Positions 39,933 through 40,944 of a stretch of DNA of 40,944 nucleotides are shown here, piece by piece. The translations under genes and the position numbers were made by a program. Positions within the stretch are counted from its first letter, which is position 1. Each line of letters starts with the position of its first letter. The notes beneath the pieces are model-generated. The model did no database searches, was not told the origin of the DNA, and worked only from the letters and a program-made list of their open reading frames with translations. This DNA comes from UBA993 sp964436815 (lineage in GTDB: Bacteria > Bacillota > Dethiobacteria > DTU022). The stretch spans positions 1 through 40,944 of the forward strand of contig CAYTER010000017.1 in assembly GCA_964436815.1 (NCBI GenBank), read 5' to 3'.

Positions 39933-40832
39933 TTAAGGAACCAGCACATCGATCAAGTCAGGCAGTATTCCGTATTGAAGATAATCAATTTCCGCCGGGA
40001 ATAGTTCACCGTCTGCATGGGCTGGTGAAGTTCTCTTTAGATTGACTGTAATTTTAGTTGTATTAATCTCCTGCACGCCTTCAGCCAGAACAAAAGTCCC
40101 TGCAGGGGTCATCGCTTTGGGCAAGAGAGCAAGCAGGCTGAGGGCTGATTTTTTATAGGCCAGAACAGCGGTAAGTTTACCGTCAGCCGGATCGGCATGC
40201 GGCGCCATGAAGAAGAGTCCTCCGGTTCGCGGTGCATTGCCGACGGAGATCAAAGTCAATGGTCCTTCGTAACTCCCATCGTCCCAATCAATCTTTGCCT
40301 GCCAGCTCGGGTTTTGGATAATGCCCTTGAGCGCAGCCACCAGATAGCGTGGAATTCCTTTCAAAAAAGTCATCTTTTTTTCCAGGGTAGTGATATATGG
40401 TTCCAAACCCATCGCTGAGTTATTTACAAAATATACATCGCCTGCCTTGCAAACATCAATAGTTCGGGTTTTATTAGCGGCGATTACTTTGGCTGAGGCG
40501 TTTAGATCAAGGGGCATGTTGAGGTTACTGGCAAAATCGTTGGCCGTTCCCAGTGGGATAACGCCAATAACCCCCAAATGTTTCTCTCCTTTAGCCTGGG
40601 CGATTCCGTTAACCACTTCACCGATCGTTCCATCTCCGCCGGCAGCGATAATTGGTGAAAAGCCGGCAAGGGCAGCTTCCCTGGCCAGTGTTACCGGTTG
40701 ACCGCGCACCTCTGATACGGACAGAGAAAAATCAACTCCGGCATCATTTAAGGCTGCCTCTGCTTCAGGCCATCTTTTCTTGGCATTCCAGCGGTTTGAA
40801 TAAGGGTTAAGGATAACCTTTGCTGTCATCAT
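39933..40832 (-). CDS. Diacylglycerol kinase-family lipid kinase (YegS/DgkB-like)
   Basis: 299 aa. VILNPYSNRWNAKKRWPEAE starts the catalytic domain and AAGGDGTIGEVVNGIAQ is the GGDGT nucleotide loop. LGVIGVIPLGTANDFASNL is the second conserved site and APHADPADGKL the later acidic motif. Such enzymes phosphorylate diacylglycerol or sphingoid/phosphatidylglycerol-type lipids at the membrane. GGGAG lies four bases before the first of two adjacent ATGs, so the second ATG (40829) may be the start. The stop is only five bases from the convergent UPF0210 stop. Confidence 0.92.
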   Translation of the reverse strand: MMTAKVILNPYSNRWNAKKRWPEAEAALNDAGVDFSLSVSEVRGQPVTLAREAALAGFSPIIAAGGDGTIGEVVNGIAQAKGEKHLGVIGVIPLGTANDFASNLNMPLDLNASAKVIAANKTRTIDVCKAGDVYFVNNSAMGLEPYITTLEKKMTFLKGIPRYLVAALKGIIQNPSWQAKIDWDDGSYEGPLTLISVGNAPRTGGLFFMAPHADPADGKLTAVLAYKKSALSLLALLPKAMTPAGTFVLAEGVQEINTTKITVNLKRTSPAHADGELFPAEIDYLQYGILPDLIDVLVP

Positions 40833-40944
40833 TTTTCTCCCGTCTGCAGGTGAGGATAGACGCTTTTGAAATTGATTTATGTTTCTCTTTTTTTGAAGTT
40901 AATCCTGCTGAAACAAAGCCGGTTCAGAAAAGAATAAGGGTCAG

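Overview
The window looks like chromosome from an anaerobic, low-to-mid G+C Gram-positive bacterium (Bacillota, Clostridia-like). The signs are strong AGGAGG-type ribosome sites, several TTG/GTG starts, sigma-A-type promoters, a perfect CIRCE (HrcA) operator, lipoprotein signals, a UPF0237/UPF0210 pair, a DUF3796/XRE pair, tRNA genes with encoded CCA and a phosphofructokinase of PPi-dependent type. The genus cannot be fixed from the sequence.

The outstanding content is at 23731-25735 (minus strand): a MarR-family regulator, hgcA and hgcB. HgcA is the corrinoid membrane protein and HgcB the ferredoxin that together methylate mercury. HgcA carries the diagnostic NVWCAAGK cap-helix motif followed by about five membrane segments. 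HgcB carries two 4Fe-4S motifs, a GVGCA cysteine and an extra C-terminal cysteine cluster. The MarR gene overlaps the hgcA start, is itself rich in paired cysteines, and has a perfect 9-3-9 inverted repeat over its own -10 box. The locus therefore looks like a self-contained, autoregulated, probably metal- or redox-responsive hgcAB operon.

Layout. 1-54: end of a tRNA-Pro, with a terminator. 141-4694 (minus): four-gene acyl-CoA operon (carboxyltransferase, HMG-CoA-lyase-like protein without the catalytic Cys, enoyl-CoA hydratase, HMG-CoA lyase), resembling the lower leucine pathway but without a biotin carboxylase. 4907-7621: a large, probably new kind of protein with degenerate Clp/Hsp100 AAA+ modules and a receiver-like domain. 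7622-9545: LEA-like 18-residue-repeat protein and class II photolyase. 9640-12499: membrane-anchored metallopeptidase, small membrane protein, orphan DNA methyltransferase. 12555-14817: two divergent regulator/membrane-protein units (XRE-DUF3796 and TetR-duplicated membrane protein) with well-formed promoters and operators. 14838-23734: YccF, GH127 glycosidase overlapping dinB, two lipoproteins (amidohydrolase, beta-propeller), a GT2 glycosyltransferase and a YgjP-like metallopeptidase. 23731-25962: hgc locus and a small FmdB-like zinc ribbon too short for routine calling. 26100-29632: phosphofructokinase and a penicillin-acylase-family hydrolase. 29799-29872: tRNA-Gly. 30057-32684: redox cluster (flavodoxin, peroxiredoxin, two FMN reductase-like proteins). 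32886-33476: CIRCE-controlled hsp20. 33583-35968: 6-phosphogluconate dehydrogenase and glucose-6-phosphate dehydrogenase. 35981-38149: cyclase-family hydrolase and a sodium/solute symporter. 38257-39927: ACT protein and UPF0210 protein. 39933-40832: diacylglycerol-kinase-family lipid kinase.

No CRISPR array, insertion sequence, integrase or phage gene was seen. Most of the window is ordinary core-plus-accessory chromosome. The hgc locus and the Clp-derived protein are the parts that most deserve follow-up.
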